The position numbers were made by a program, and so were the translations under genes. From assembly GCA_020633235.1 (NCBI GenBank), contig JACKEA010000012.1, positions 8,866 through 72,865 on the forward strand: 64,000 nt of DNA. Direction: 5' to 3'. The notes under the pieces were generated by a model. The model ran no database searches, had not been told where the DNA came from, and saw nothing but the letters and a program-made list of their open reading frames with translations. Of the stretch, positions 8,155 to 16,456 are shown in pieces (positions within the stretch are counted from its first letter, which is position 1; each line of letters starts with the position of its first letter). The stretch comes from Polyangiaceae bacterium. Lineage in GTDB: Bacteria; Myxococcota_A; Polyangia; Polyangiales; Polyangiaceae.

Positions 8155-9102
8155 TCAGTCGAACAGCTTCGTCGCGCGCTCTACGGTGACCGCGCGCTCG
8201 TGCCACAGCTCCAGCGTTGGCAGGTCCGTACACTTGCGAATGCGCCGCTCCACTGCGCGCGACACGCGCAAGCCGCGAGCGTCGAGAACACGAAGTATGG
8301 CGTTCGCCGTGGCGACCAGCGTCGCTTCCTCGCGGCCTTCCTCGCGGCCCACTTCGCGGCCTTCCTCGCGGCCCACTTCGCGGCCTTCCTCGCGGCCTTC
8401 CTCGCGCCCCTGCTGGCGCCCCGTCTCCAGGTACTTTCTGAGGAACTCGCTTCTCGGTTCGTAGTGCTGGACCATGATCTTCTCCACCTCGCGGCGCGCT
8501 CGCCCCGAAAGGGCATTGAGGATGAGGTCAACGCAAAGTCTAGCGTCGTCCTCGGGTAGTGTCACGGCGCCCGCCACGGCCGCAGTGCCCACGGCTCGAG
8601 CTTCGCGCCCCCGGCCGTGGATGACGGCGCTGAGCACAGCGAGCTCGGGATTGGCGATGGCGTCGCGCTCGGCCGTGACGAGCGGAACGTTCTCCGGCCC
8701 CAGCACCAACGGGCGCAGCACGAAGCCGGGGTGCCCGGTGTCTATCGGCCGCGCCGCCCAGCGAGCCACGGCCCGCGTGGTCGCCAGCACCAAGAGCACC
8801 ACGGGATCCCCCGTGGTCGACCAGCGTGCCGCCACATAGCGCGGCCAGCTGCGGACCTTCTTCGCGTCCTTCCGCCGTTGGATCTCCACGATGACCGAAC
8901 GGCGGTAGCTCGCGGCCTCCACCACGAGCACGAGATCGGCGCGGTACTCCGGCGGCTTCAAATCCGAGAACGCCGCGTCGTCCTTGCGCACCGAGGCATC
9001 CGGCGGAATCGTCAGGCCGTACACGAGCTGGAGTAGCTCGGGGGCGAGGAACAGCCGCTCTTCGAAGAGCTGAATGAGTCCCTCGTGCTCGCCGGTGGGC
9101 AT
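8155..9102 (-). CDS. Rpn-like PD-(D/E)XK nuclease / putative transposase-related protein
   Basis: 315 residues. The N-terminal half resembles Rpn/YhgA-type recombination-promoting nucleases. It has YRADLVLVV (Asp about 56) followed by VIVEIQ (Glu 73, Gln 75), the spaced acidic residues of a PD-(D/E)XK fold, then an RWPxY-like segment SWPRYVAARW. The C-terminal third has a low-complexity helix of G-R-E-E/G-R-E-V units (about residues 225-260) typical of this family, then a conserved tail ending in ERATKLFD. Rpn proteins are DNases linked to RecA-independent recombination and, in E. coli, to phage defence. ATG at 9102 gives a normal-length protein. The last 401 bp are duplicated directly downstream. 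No other operon partner is visible. Confidence 0.72.
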   Translation of the reverse strand: MPTGEHEGLIQLFEERLFLAPELLQLVYGLTIPPDASVRKDDAAFSDLKPPEYRADLVLVVEAASYRRSVIVEIQRRKDAKKVRSWPRYVAARWSTTGDPVVLLVLATTRAVARWAARPIDTGHPGFVLRPLVLGPENVPLVTAERDAIANPELAVLSAVIHGRGREARAVGTAAVAGAVTLPEDDARLCVDLILNALSGRARREVEKIMVQHYEPRSEFLRKYLETGRQQGREEGREEGREVGREEGREVGREEGREEATLVATANAILRVLDARGLRVSRAVERRIRKCTDLPTLELWHERAVTVERATKLFD

Positions 9103-9231
9103 GCCCTGGACACTGCACGCCCCATGCCGGCGCGAATCGCCGAGGAAACCCGCCCGCGGAGGTGGCGATCGTCAGGTTCGCCGGTGGCGGCCGCCACCCT
9201 GCGACAACCTCTGACGCGGTTCATTCATGTC

Positions 9232-9247
9232 GGTCCGCCGCGGAACC
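9232..9247 (-). repeat. H-repeat copy 2
   Basis: GGTCCGCCGCGGAACC in the 194-bp gap between the divergent starts at 9102 (minus) and 9297 (plus). It is the only copy not located 3' of a minus-strand gene. Confidence 0.7.
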
Positions 9248-9296
9248 ACGCGCAGGCGCCGCACCCTCCTCCGCGCTACACTTCACGTGAACGAAG

Positions 9297-10254
9297 ATGC
9301 AGAGGACGGGCGCGGTGATCGTGATCGCAGCAACGCTGACGGCGTGCGGCAGCAACGAACCCACCCGTCCGCCCTGGTACGCCGGCGGAACCGGCGGAAC
9401 TGCTACTTCCATCGGAGCCGAAGTCGTCCCGCCGGACGACGGCGCCACCGCCCACCCACCACCCGATCCCGGTGGACCGCCTGGGGGTCGGCCATCGTCG
9501 CTCACCCTCGCGCTGCAACGGTTGTACCTCGGAGATACGGATCGCCAGCTGAACGCGGATTCCGGCGCATGGCAGAGCTTCGGCTACGATCTCGATGGCC
9601 ACTACAGCAGCAAGCGATCCACGTCGCACTGCGCGCCGCGGAAGGGTGCGAATCCCGCGTTGGTCAAATCCGACGGCTACGGGGGCATCGACAACTCTTG
9701 GGGCGCGAACCTGATACCGATACTCAGGACCCTCTCGAGCGGTCTCAGCGAGGACGCCACCAACGACATCCTTGCGGGCGGCCCCACGCTGGTGTTCCGC
9801 GAGAGGTTTCCTGGAGCGCCCCAAGGTCGGCTTGCCGTCCTACGTCGTCGCCGGCACCTGGGTGGCCCACGCCACGGCTCCCATCACGCTCACGTTCCAA
9901 CTTGGCGAGTTCCCGCTGGAGTTTCGGATCCACAACGCGATCATCTCTGCCAAGGTCTCTGGCCCAGCTGCCAAAGGCGGGATCATCGCCGGCGTGTTGG
10001 ACCCGGAAGAAGTGCTGCCGGTGTTCGCGAAGGTAGCGGGCGCCATCTACGCCCCTCTTTGCGACCCGGTCGACTTCGAGAGCATCGCGGTGCAAGTCCG
10101 CGCCACGAGCGACATCATGCTCGACGGCAGCAACGGCGATCCGACGCAAATCTGCAACGGCATTAGCCTCGGCATCGGCTTTGACGCCGCCGCTGTCCAG
10201 CTCGGTCCGCTCGTCCCCCCAGCGCCGGACCTTCCAGATCCCTGCGCTGGCTGA
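9297..10254 (+). pseudogene. Secreted lipoprotein, frameshifted into two halves
   Basis: The first frame starts at ATG 9297 with a short signal peptide and lipobox (MQRTGAVIVIAATLTACGS). It continues as a Gly/Pro-rich linker and a globular part (TLALQRLYLGDTDRQL, GGIDNSWGANLIP) to about 9790. The sensible reading then moves to another frame (VGLPSYVVAGTWVAHATAPI, HNAIISAKVSG, GISLGIGFD) to the TGA at 10252-10254. The second part cannot start on its own. Joined, it would be a lipoprotein of about 318 residues; I do not recognise the family. An indel between about 9785 and 9815 explains the break: recent decay or a sequencing error. Confidence 0.65.
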
Positions 10255-10286
10255 TCGCCCATCCCCGCTATTTCCAAGATCATGTC

Positions 10287-10302
10287 GGTCCGCCGCGGAA
10301 CC
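10287..10302 (-). repeat. H-repeat copy 3
   Basis: Lies between two convergent genes, 32 nt after the plus-strand stop at 10254 and 16 nt beyond the minus-strand stop at 10319. Confidence 0.7.
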
Positions 10303-10318
10303 GCCCGGTTCGTTCCAC

Positions 10319-10828
10319 TCAGCTCCCGCACCCCTCGGCTGGGCAGCAAATGCCCTTCCCCTCGGGAAACCCATTGAAGTCCGTGCATCCGAAGAACAGG
10401 GACGGAGTGCACACGAGTCCGGCGGGGCACTGCATGCCCGCTCCGCACGCCGGATGGCACCTGTCGTCGCCGGCACCTCCACTGTTCAGCGTGCACGGGC
10501 CTGCGTCGGGCGTCGGACCGCAGGCGACCTGGGTGAAACACACCTCGTCGGGCCCGCACGTTTCCAAGCACGAGGCCGCGCCGCCATCGTGCACGGCGCA
10601 CGCCACCGCACCGCTGCCATCCGGCGCGCCAACCTCTGCGTCCGCAGCGCCATCGGCCGAAGCATCGGCCTGTGTGGCACCCGCGGCCCCGCCCGTGCCA
10701 TCCGTCGGCGGGGAAGACGCACACGCGAGCTGCAGCGCAGCCGCAATGCCCACCAGGTTCCGGCAGCGCCCTGGTGCACGTGCCAGCAAAGCCACGACCA
10801 CGGTCCCAACCCCAGTGCCACGCGTCAT
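10319..10828 (-). CDS. Cysteine-rich lipoprotein, unknown function
   Basis: About 169 residues from ATG 10828 (an alternative ATG is at 10843). A hydrophobic stretch ends in LQLACASS, a plausible lipobox but rather far from the start (about residue 37), so another start is possible. A Gly/Ala/Asp-rich linker follows, then a cysteine-rich C-terminal part with motifs such as CGPDEVCFTQVACG, CHPACGAGMQCPAGLVC and GKGICCPAEGC. Such short Cys-rich repeats after a flexible linker are common in myxobacterial surface lipoproteins and are probably disulfide-bonded outside the cytoplasm. No family can be assigned. H-repeats lie on both sides of the gene. Confidence 0.7.
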   Translation of the reverse strand: MTRGTGVGTVVVALLARAPGRCRNLVGIAAALQLACASSPPTDGTGGAAGATQADASADGAADAEVGAPDGSGAVACAVHDGGAASCLETCGPDEVCFTQVACGPTPDAGPCTLNSGGAGDDRCHPACGAGMQCPAGLVCTPSLFFGCTDFNGFPEGKGICCPAEGCGS

Positions 10829-10880
10829 GGCGCAAGATACCACCCGCCAGCCCGCGCCGAAGCTTTCTACAGATCATGTC

Positions 10881-10896
10881 GGTCCGCCGCGGAACC
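10881..10896 (-). repeat. H-repeat copy 4
   Basis: Starts 5 nt beyond the stop of the OmpA-like lipoprotein gene (minus strand, stop 10902-10904) and lies 52 nt upstream of the next minus-strand start at 10828. Confidence 0.72.
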
Positions 10897-10901
10897 ACGG
10901 G

Positions 10902-12014
10902 TCACGGCTCGAAGCGCGCCGCGCCATCGGGCAAGTGAGCGAGCACAGCGAATCGCACGTCGCTCTCGTCACTCGGCAGCACTGCCACGGCGAGCTGTCC
11001 GTCGGGTACGCCGTGCTTCCGAAGCCAGAAGTACACTGCACTGGCGCGCTGGCGTGCGAGGGCATCGGACTTCGAAGTGTAGCGACCGATCACGGCCATC
11101 TTGCTGTGCTTGTTTTTCTGCATGAACGCCAGCGCCCCCTGAAGCGCCGGCGCTTGGCTCTTCACGATGCGTACCCCGCCGGGTGAGAACTTCACGGGTT
11201 CCAAGACGACCATTCCCAGACAGCCGGTGTCGAAATCTTCCCATGTTCCGTGCACGCATCGTCGCCCGGAGCACTCGTCGCCGGGTACGCCAACGTGGCC
11301 GCCGTTCGAGAAGCGTATGCCGGCGTACTCGCAGTGCTCGGAAGACGCCACGGGCGCCGCTAGCTGGCACAGCCGGGCGTGGTCGAGAACGTACTCGAAG
11401 GGTGCCGCAGCGTTTCCGCGTTGGATCGTGCCCGACACCAGCACCTCGCCGGCATGGGTCGGGAAGGGACAGCAGAGCAACGATTCGTCTCCGGTGCACG
11501 CGAACGCGTCCGGCATGCGCGCGTCCCAGAGCGCCAAGCTGGCTGCCACGCCTTGAGAGGCCTTGCCGGCGACGACCAACTGGCGTGGATACTTGGCGCA
11601 CCAGCGCGCCTCGGCGGAGTCCACGAGCTTCACGCTTCCGGCGGAAGCCACGAGCTCGCCGTGAACGGTGACATGCTTTCCCACCCACTCCGCGAGACGC
11701 GCGACAATCGCTCCTGCGTCCATGTTGGGAACTTCCGGAGGGCACGCAGGTAGCGGCCGCGCTTGGAATGGGCAGCCGACGTCGATCTGGCAAACCGCCG
11801 CGGTTGACGCCGAGCGCTTTGGAGCCTCCTCCGCGCCGAACCAGCTTGACGTGTCCGGCGCCGCGTTCAGCGGTATGGGTGAGCTGGCCACGGTCGCGGC
11901 GGGTGCAGTGGCGGTTGGCGGTATCCGCGTGTGACGTTCCGGCGCGCACGACGCTAGAAGGACGATTCCGAGCGCGGAGAGCGTGTGGCGCGTCAGGGAT
12001 CGGCCGAGGTACAT
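10902..12014 (-). CDS. Lipoprotein with OmpA-like C-terminal domain
   Basis: From ATG 12014 the protein has about 370 residues. It begins with a clear signal peptide and lipobox (LSALGIVLLASCAPE, Cys about 22). After a Pro/Ala/Thr-rich linker comes a domain with several cysteine pairs (CQIDVGCPF, CTGDESLLCC, CSGRRCVHGTWEDFDTGC). The last 110 residues resemble an OmpA/MotB-type peptidoglycan-associated domain: KFSPGGVRIVKSQAPALQGALAFMQ, then VIGRYTSKSDALARQRASAV and YFWLRKHGVPDGQL. Such domains attach outer-membrane lipoproteins to the cell wall. The exact function is unknown. Frames extending upstream to 12173 run through an H-repeat and are not used. Confidence 0.75.
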   Translation of the reverse strand: MYLGRSLTRHTLSALGIVLLASCAPERHTRIPPTATAPAATVASSPIPLNAAPDTSSWFGAEEAPKRSASTAAVCQIDVGCPFQARPLPACPPEVPNMDAGAIVARLAEWVGKHVTVHGELVASAGSVKLVDSAEARWCAKYPRQLVVAGKASQGVAASLALWDARMPDAFACTGDESLLCCPFPTHAGEVLVSGTIQRGNAAAPFEYVLDHARLCQLAAPVASSEHCEYAGIRFSNGGHVGVPGDECSGRRCVHGTWEDFDTGCLGMVVLEPVKFSPGGVRIVKSQAPALQGALAFMQKNKHSKMAVIGRYTSKSDALARQRASAVYFWLRKHGVPDGQLAVAVLPSDESDVRFAVLAHLPDGAARFEP

Positions 12015-12071
12015 TCGCGAAAGCGTGCTGTGCTTGGAGCGCGCTGGCAACCGCACGCCGCATCGATGGAG

Positions 12072-12087
12072 GGCCCGCCGCGGAACC
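12072..12087 (-). repeat. H-repeat copy 5 (diverged)
   Basis: GGCCCGCCGCGGAACC, one mismatch to the others, 19 nt beyond the stop of the PIN-like gene (12107) and upstream of the lipoprotein start at 12014. Confidence 0.65.
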
Positions 12088-12106
12088 ACGCGCTGCGGGC
12101 CGCGAG

Positions 12107-12643
12107 CTACCCCAGACCCTGATCCCGCACTAACCCCAGGAGCGGCACGCAATACAGCCGTAGCAACCCGCATGCCGTCGCCATCGACATCTTCGCCGGG
12201 CGATCGCGACGTTCTTCGCTCACTACCGTGACTTCGTGGCCGCCATCCTTGAGATGCAGGGCGAGCCCGAGGACGTACGGATCTGCCTCGTCAGCGCCGC
12301 TGGTCTTGTCGACGTCCAAGACGTCGGACACCTTCTCGAGCACTTTCCGAACCGCTTCGAAGTCCGTCCCGTGCCGCGTTGCGATGGTGCGCGCGTTGGT
12401 AGCCCAGGCGAGGGGTTCGTCCGCGGTTTCTTGCGGAAATGTACCGCTCCCTCGTTTCAGTTCGTCGTACACTTGCTGCGGGAACACGAGCCCACCGCCT
12501 TCGACGAGCGTGCTCAGGCCCGAATACAGACGCTGCCGTTCATGCGGCTTCAGGGACTGACGCCGCACCTGGAGGATCGACGACGTGTCGATGACCCACA
12601 CCGCGGCCGGCGTCGCAACCTCCTCTCGTTTGGAAGGAGGCAT
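12107..12643 (-). CDS. DUF4411-like PIN-domain protein (putative toxin)
   Basis: 178 residues. The N-terminus VWVIDTSSILQVRR carries the first acidic residue of a PIN nuclease fold. FPQQVYDELKRG supplies a conserved Glu, and DEADPYVLGLALHL supplies the later Asp pair. This order, and the VTVVSEERR strand that follows, match DUF4411 proteins, PIN-like RNases generally encoded next to an XRE/ImmA-type partner. The gene starts 3 bp after the stop of the XRE-ImmA gene on the same strand, so the two should be co-transcribed as a toxin-antitoxin-like pair. The tail ends in GLVRDQGLG. RNA cleavage is inferred from the family only. Confidence 0.8.
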   Translation of the reverse strand: MPPSKREEVATPAAVWVIDTSSILQVRRQSLKPHERQRLYSGLSTLVEGGGLVFPQQVYDELKRGSGTFPQETADEPLAWATNARTIATRHGTDFEAVRKVLEKVSDVLDVDKTSGADEADPYVLGLALHLKDGGHEVTVVSEERRDRPAKMSMATACGLLRLYCVPLLGLVRDQGLG

Positions 12644-12646
12644 GCC

Positions 12647-13834
12647 TCATCTTCCCAGCGCCGGCGATAGGAAAGCCTGGAGCTCGGAGTCGCCGATGCT
12701 CAAGTAGCCGATCGCATCGTCCGGACCCAGCACGTCCCGTTCGAGTCCTCGCCGAATGATGGAAACGGTCCGGCCGCCGTATTCATCTCGGCGCGCCTCC
12801 GCTCGGGAGCGCCCACTGCCTCCGCCGCCCTCGGCCTTCTTCTCGCTGGCCTTGGGTATGGCCCGGTACAACGACCAGGGCGCAACATCGTGCCCGATCA
12901 ACGTGAGCACCGTTGCCCGCACGCTGATCTTGAACTTCCGCGCGAGCGCGGACGCCGTCTTCAAATCTCGGATCGGGGACCGCCCATCCCAATGGTGGTG
13001 GCGCTCGAGGTATTCCGCGGCGTCCCCCCACGGCAAGAGCACGGATGCCGCGAAGGCCTCGCACCAGCGTTCGATGGGGTCTGTTGCTTCCTTGTGCTTT
13101 CGCGAAAAGTCCTCTTCGCACACGGAGCTGGTTCTTGAGAGCAGGTGACCGAGCTCGTGGAACAGGGTGAAGACGCGGGCATAAGCGTTCCAGTGAGTGT
13201 TCACTGCAATGAGCGGAGCGCGCTCATCCCACACGGAGAACCCCCGCGCGCTGTCCGCCCCGAGCGGCAGCGCGAGCACGACGACATTCATCGCTTCGAC
13301 CCGCGCCCTCCACTCCCTGAACGCCACGTACTCGCTCTTCCAACCCGTTTGGGTCTCTGCGTCGACGCCGAGCTGCTCTCGGATGGCGATGCCTGCAGCT
13401 TCGGGATCTTGCCTGGAGCTGTACTTCGGCAGCTTCACTTCGGCCGCCTTCAGCTCGCCGGATACCCAACTGAGTGCGCGCTGCAGGCGGACAGCCTCAC
13501 GAAGCCGCACGCGCTCGGTATGGCTGAGCGCCCGGCCTTCCCGCCCGGGCGGGTGACGGAAATCCAGAGCCGGCAACTTGCTTTGCGGAGGGCGAGGAAG
13601 AAGGAAAGTGGCCGTCGGCCTGCGAAGCACAGAGGACAGCTTTCGGAGCTTCGTCACCCCCGGTCGCGATGTGCCCGCAAGCCACGACTCGAGAACCGCT
13701 GGCGACACGTCGACTGCACGCGCGAGCTCTTTCGCGTCATATCCGCCTTCGCGCATGGCCCAGGCAAGGACATCGGGTGTGATGGGAACATCCACAGCGC
13801 CAGTCTTCCAGACGCCATGAGCGCCGGCAAGCAA
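12647..13834 (-). CDS. XRE-type regulator fused to ImmA/IrrE metallopeptidase
   Basis: 395 residues. The N-terminal region (about 30-70: DAKELARAVDVSPAVLESWLAG) is a Cro/C1-type helix-turn-helix. Residues 170-270 are an ImmA/IrrE zinc peptidase domain with HELGH at about 226-230 and the downstream Glu in WCEAFAASVLLPW. ImmA/IrrE proteins typically cleave or sense a repressor. In the two-gene arrangement with DUF4411 they are regarded as the antitoxin or regulatory member. A Gly/Ser-rich linker precedes a C-terminal region (IIRRGLERDVLGPDDAIGYL). The start may be ATG 13834 or the internal GTG at VDVPITPDV. It forms a two-gene operon with the PIN-like gene downstream. Confidence 0.85.
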   Translation of the reverse strand: MLAGAHGVWKTGAVDVPITPDVLAWAMREGGYDAKELARAVDVSPAVLESWLAGTSRPGVTKLRKLSSVLRRPTATFLLPRPPQSKLPALDFRHPPGREGRALSHTERVRLREAVRLQRALSWVSGELKAAEVKLPKYSSRQDPEAAGIAIREQLGVDAETQTGWKSEYVAFREWRARVEAMNVVVLALPLGADSARGFSVWDERAPLIAVNTHWNAYARVFTLFHELGHLLSRTSSVCEEDFSRKHKEATDPIERWCEAFAASVLLPWGDAAEYLERHHHWDGRSPIRDLKTASALARKFKISVRATVLTLIGHDVAPWSLYRAIPKASEKKAEGGGGSGRSRAEARRDEYGGRTVSIIRRGLERDVLGPDDAIGYLSIGDSELQAFLSPALGR

Positions 13835-13901
13835 GCAGCAACGCTGACGCCGTCAGCGCTGACCGACAATGTCAGGGCTCGAGCTGGCCCAAGCCGCAGG
13901 T

Positions 13902-16186
13902 CTATGTTGGTTCGGCGCGGAACCGAGCGCGCCGACGCGCGAACCCGCCGAGCACGAGCCCCAGCGCAATCCAACCGAACGACGCGGGCGTCGAGCCGGG
14001 CATCGAACAACCGCAGCCCCCGCCGGTCGACGGTCAGTGGGCGCTGGCCCGGAGGCGACAGGCTGGAGCCGTCGACGCTCGCGTCCACGCCCGCGTCGCC
14101 CCCGTCCACGCCCGCGTCGCCCCCGTCCGTGCCCGCGTCGCTCGCCCCCGCATCCCCCGCGTCCTCCGCCCCCGCGTCACTCTCGACGAACGCAATGGTA
14201 CGGGCCCGCGCCCGCGTCGATCGCAGCTCCGGCGCGTCGTCATAGCGCGCGTAGCTCACCAGCGTCGTGCCGGCAGCATTCGCCGTTGCGCGGATGGGTC
14301 GGCCCCAGTTCTCACCCGGCGCGATGACGAAGCCGCCCGGATCGAGCACCGTACCGGACAGATCGACGCGCGCGCCACGCCGCTCCGTCGGTGCACCGCA
14401 CGCCACCACGAACGTGCTGCCGTTCCAGGCGACGTCGGGCCACACGTCGTCGTCCGGGGCTTGCGTCAACGGAATGCCATCCGGATCCAGCAGCACCCCT
14501 GCAGGACTCACACGCGCACCGTAGATGTCCCAATTGGGTGAATTGCGCCCATCTGCCCACACGACCAAATAGAGCCCGCCACCGAAGGCCACGTGCTGGG
14601 CTCCCCGGGATCCGTCGGAGGACGTGAGCTCGAGCGGGCTCGGGTCCAGCGGTGTTCCGTCGCCGGCGTAGCGCGCCGCGCGGAGCTGGCTCGTTCCCAA
14701 GGTCGGGAGTTTGCTCGGACTCTCTCTCCAGACCACGAGAAAGTCCGTCCCGTCGCTGGCGACGACCGGGCCGATCTGCGAACCCAGACCTCCCGCGATC
14801 AGGAACCCATTGGGATCGAGAACGTCGCCGTTCGGGGCGACGCGCGCACCGTACGTGTCCCAATTGGCGCTGCTTCCCTGGTACCACACGACGAGGCTCA
14901 CCGTGCCGTTGCTGGCGACCGTGGGAAACGCTTCGGTTTCGGTCGAGCTGGCGATGGGAAAACCTCCCACGTCCAACACTGCTCCACTCGGGTCGACCCG
15001 CGCTCCATACACGTCGAGCTGTCCGTCACGCCGATCTTGCCACACGGTGAAGTAGTTCTGTCCGTCGAAGGTGGCTTCGGGTGCCTCCTGGCCCGCGGCT
15101 GCCACGCCAACGGGAATGGCGACCGGATCGAGCACGGTGCCATCCTGCGCCATCCGCTCGGCGTACACGTCGCCGCCATCCAGCGCCCGGTCGTCTTCCC
15201 ACACCAGGAAGAAGCCTGTTCCGTCCGAGGCCACGGCGGGCGTGGTCTGCTCGTTGGCGCCGAGCGCGAAATCGATGGCAGCGTTGCCGAGCAAGCTTCC
15301 GTCGGACGCCACGCGGCGTCCCGCGATGTCGGTGTTCTTCGCCCACACGACCAGGCTTTCGCCGGGACGCGACGCGATCCGCGGTGCTTCCACGCTGCCG
15401 GGGCCCGAAGAGATGGCAAAAGGCGTTGCATCCAAGAGCCGCCATCGAACCCGATGTCGGGCACGCCCGTGATGTCGGGCAAGACGACGCCGTCGGGATC
15501 GAGCACGGCCCCGCCGCCCGTCACGCGCGCAAACCGCGTCTTGTCGGGATACTTGTCGCCCCAGGTGACGATGAAGTCAGTGCCTGCTCGGACTACGGCC
15601 GGCCTATCGTACGCGGTGCTGGTGCTCGCGATCTCGATCGGAGTCGAGTCGAGCAACTGACCATTGGCCCCGAGGCGCGCGGCACGGATGGCGTTGGAAG
15701 CGCGCCAGGCGACCAGGTACACCACGCCGTTGGATACGGCGGCGGGCTCGTCCTGCGACACCTCGAGCTCGGTCGGGCCACCTTGCACGACGCCATTTGG
15801 GTCGACGCGCTCCGCATACCGCTTGGCCGTCGTGCCGCTGTACTCCTTCCAGATCGCCAGCGAGCCGTTCTGGCCTCCCGCGATCGCTTCCGCTTCGCCG
15901 TTTGGCGCCACCGTGATGGGCGCGCTGTCCAGGACGGTCCCCGCCGGTGACACCCGCGCGACGCGGGCCCCCCTCACCGCGCCGCGTCACTCGCGACGGC
16001 GGCGTTGACCTGCATGTCTGTCGACGGCACGAGGACCGGCACGTCCGTTTCGATCTCGGGAGACACGACCGGCACCACGGTGACCCGCAGTCCAACGTGG
16101 CCCATCGGCTCCGGCGCACCGCCGCTACCGCACGCAGACGCGCTCCCAATCGCCATCGCGGCAACCACCCCGGCGCCTCGTCTCAC
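13902..16186 (-). pseudogene. Lipoprotein with beta-propeller-like repeats and MYXO-CTERM-like tail, frameshifted
   Basis: A lipoprotein-like N-terminus (MAIGSASACGSGG) starts at about 16186 and is open to about 15974. The frame changes there at a G-run, again near 15440, and again between about 14040 and 14150. The body is 40-60-residue repeats of the form SPAGTVLDSAPI...VVWADGRN...YGARV, as in cell-surface beta-propeller-like proteins. After an Asp/Gly/Ala-rich linker, the third frame encodes TGGGCGCSMPG, a hydrophobic helix (FGWIALGLVLGGF) and an Arg-rich end, the MYXO-CTERM surface-sorting signal. The stop lies in an H-repeat. One base change at each break would give about 760 residues. 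Confidence 0.75.
13909..13924 (-). repeat. H-repeat copy 6 (compensated variant)
   Basis: GGTTCGGCGCGGAACC at the very end of the MYXO-CTERM gene, encoding its last codons just before the stop at 13902-13904. Here both arms pair perfectly (GGTTC with GAACC), whereas other copies pair GGTTC with GGACC. Confidence 0.65.
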
Positions 16187-16326
16187 CCGCCCAGTGTATC
16201 ACCCGGCAGTGGCAGCCGCCGACGCGTGCGTGCCGCGATAAGAGCTGACGCATCCGTTGCTGCGAGCGGCCCAACTCCCCCCGCCAGCGCCGTGTGCTGG
16301 CTGACTCCAGCTTTCAGGTTTTTGTT

Positions 16327-16342
16327 GGTCCGCCGCGGAACC
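16327..16342 (-). repeat. H-repeat copy 7
   Basis: GGTCCGCCGCGGAACC in the 270-bp gap between the start at 16186 and the minus-strand LuxR-type gene that ends at 16457. It lies 114 nt beyond that stop. Nothing else recognisable occupies the gap. Confidence 0.7.
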
Positions 16343-16456
16343 ACGTGGTGCGGGCTCGATACTGCGTCTCACCTAATCCACGCGCGATTCGGAGCCCGAT
16401 CAAGCAAAGAATAGCCAAGAAGCCCGGCGTTCTTGGACTGATTCAATCTGGTCGCC

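Noticed and set aside
7601..8464. A plus-strand protein rich in FLAAFLA repeats antisense to rpn
   Set aside because: It is the complement of the GREE codon repeats; the minus-strand frame has the family's conserved residues.
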